DNA of 6,110 nt from Planctomycetota bacterium (lineage in GTDB: Bacteria; Planctomycetota; SBBH01; JAHFOU01). A program made the translations under genes and the position numbers. This document shows, piece after piece, positions 5,323-6,110 of this stretch (positions within the stretch are counted from its first letter, which is position 1; every line of letters begins with the position of its first letter). The stretch spans positions 1 through 6,110 of the forward strand of contig JAHFOU010000151.1 in assembly GCA_023261525.1 (NCBI GenBank). The letters run 5' to 3'. Under the pieces are notes generated by a model. It was not told the DNA's origin. It did no database searches and saw only the letters and a list, made by a program, of their open reading frames with translations.

Positions 5323-6110
5323 TCAGGAGAAGAGATAGAGTGAGTCAACGACCCCACCCGGGTCGAGGGTCCCCCGCGCCGGGGGTTCTGGTAGAGCATA
5401 CCGCCCGCCCAGGTTCGCGGCCAGTTGTTCCCGGAGATTCTCGAGCAGGTCCACCGCGAAGACGGTGGCGTACTCCTCCCGGACCGTTCGCACTAGTGTC
5501 TCCATGCGGTCGGCCGTGGTCCCGAAACTGTCGTGGATAGTAGAGATTGGGCCCTCCACCCGGGCCACGACGCGCGCGAGGATGGCCGCGTCCAGGGAGT
5601 GCACGAAGTTGGGCGGGAAGGCGTTGGTGTGGCGCCGGGGGTTGAACTTGTCCCCCGCCTTCCGGCTCCGTAGCCAGCGCACGCGCTCCCCGAACTTCGT
5701 CTGTACCTGCTGGACTTGGTAGTTGGTGTAGGACTGGCGCACGGGGAAGCCGGACGGGGAGACCCAGGTCGGGGCCACCCCCGCGTCCAAGCTCGTGCTC
5801 GAAAGGGTCCGGAGCCAATCCATACAGGCCAGGGCCTTCCCCAGGAGGGCCTGGATGGCCGCCCAAATGTGGTCCGAGAGGATGATGAGGCGCCCCCAGT
5901 ACGGCTCGGCCCCCCAGGGATTCTCCCGACCGGATCGGAGCTCCTCCTCGAACCAGTCCGCCACGTACTGGCGCGAGCTCCAGTCCGTGCACCCATAGGG
6001 CACGCACATGACGGAACGCTTGTCCGCGGCGCGGGGAAGGGACCCATTGGGGAACCAGGCGAGCCAGCCCCGGGCCGTCTCGCTGTCCTCCTCCTTCAGG
6101 CGGCGCGTGA
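5323..6110 (-). CDS. Phage single-subunit RNA polymerase, C-terminal part (partial, T7 gp1-like)
   Basis: The last 261 codons of a T7-type DNA-dependent RNA polymerase are present; the 5' end is outside the window. The enzyme transcribes the phage middle and late genes from phage-specific promoters. Visible hallmarks are the O-helix region RAADKRSVMCVPYG (R26, K30 and Y38 of the fragment, equivalent to T7 R627, K631 and Y639), SPSGFPVRQSY before the specificity loop, PPNFVHSLDAAIL (T7 H784 region), and the catalytic STIHDSFGTT (equivalent of T7 H811-D812; Asp codon at 5532-5530). The ending LPEPPARGTLDPGGVVDSLYLFS parallels the T7 LPAKGNLNLRDILESDFAFA. The other catalytic Asp (T7 D537) would lie upstream of the window. 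The specificity loop differs from T7, with neither R746 nor N748 retained in my manual alignment, so its promoters should not be T7 promoters. Its place at the head of the cluster is the usual autographivirus arrangement. Confidence 0.96.
   Translation of the reverse strand, partial: TRRLKEEDSETARGWLAWFPNGSLPRAADKRSVMCVPYGCTDWSSRQYVADWFEEELRSGRENPWGAEPYWGRLIILSDHIWAAIQALLGKALACMDWLRTLSSTSLDAGVAPTWVSPSGFPVRQSYTNYQVQQVQTKFGERVRWLRSRKAGDKFNPRRHTNAFPPNFVHSLDAAILARVVARVEGPISTIHDSFGTTADRMETLVRTVREEYATVFAVDLLENLREQLAANLGGRYALPEPPARGTLDPGGVVDSLYLFS

Noticed and set aside
5316..5399. Upstream ATG (5399) adding 28 residues to SSB
   Set aside because: The extension overlaps the RNA polymerase C-terminus and has no gp2.5 resemblance, and the ATG at 5315 fits the normal protein start.
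4896..5540. Plus-strand ORF of 214 codons opposite SSB and the RNA polymerase end
   Set aside because: It spans the antisense of two well-supported genes and its Leu/Gly/Arg-rich product shows no domain pattern; its length is explained by GC content.

Overview
This window is part of the early-to-middle (DNA metabolism) region of a T7-like podovirus of the autographivirus type. Every supported gene lies on the minus strand. In transcription order, from high to low coordinates, they are: the C-terminal end of a single-subunit phage RNA polymerase, a gp2.5-type ssDNA-binding protein, a gp4-type primase-helicase, a short HNH-endonuclease-like remnant, a gp5-type family A DNA polymerase with 3'-5' exonuclease, a gp6-type 5'-3' exonuclease, a small protein of the phage dATP/dGTP diphosphohydrolase N-terminal family (DUF5664 type), and the first codons of another small phage protein. 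This is the T7 order 1 - 2.5 - 4 - 5 - 6. T7 genes 3 (endonuclease I) and 3.5 (lysozyme) are absent from between SSB and primase. The sequence is GC-rich with extremely tight packing, which suggests a lytic phage of a high-GC bacterial host, probably environmental. The host itself cannot be named from the sequence.

Layout: 6110-5323 RNA polymerase (5' end outside the window); 5315-4629 SSB; 4615-3026 primase-helicase; 3029-2805 HNH-like remnant; 2833-1094 DNA polymerase; 1097-342 exonuclease; 363-70 DUF5664-type protein; 70-1 start of the next gene (3' end outside). No gap exceeds 13 bases and most junctions overlap. There are no RNA genes, terminators, CRISPR arrays or intact mobile elements. 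Ribosome sites are good upstream of the primase, the HNH-like ORF, the DUF5664-type gene and the last gene. They are missing upstream of SSB, DNA polymerase and exonuclease, which start within a few bases of, or overlap, the preceding stop codon and so probably depend on translational coupling.

The genes form a compact replication machine. The RNA polymerase transcribes the cluster, the primase-helicase unwinds and primes, SSB coats single strands, the DNA polymerase copies and proofreads, and the exonuclease removes RNA primers and degrades host DNA. The small DUF5664-type protein probably belongs to nucleotide-pool handling.

The most unusual points are as follows. The DNA polymerase lacks the thioredoxin-binding insertion of T7 gp5 and has Asp where the motif A glutamate normally sits. 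The helicase C-terminal tail is short and has no terminal aromatic residue. A truncated HNH ORF with a strong ribosome site and a TTG start is wedged between primase and polymerase, and its -1 frame ends exactly in an ATGA overlap with the polymerase start. The GC content dips around that remnant. I did not find a wholly new system; the interest lies in these departures from the T7 pattern.
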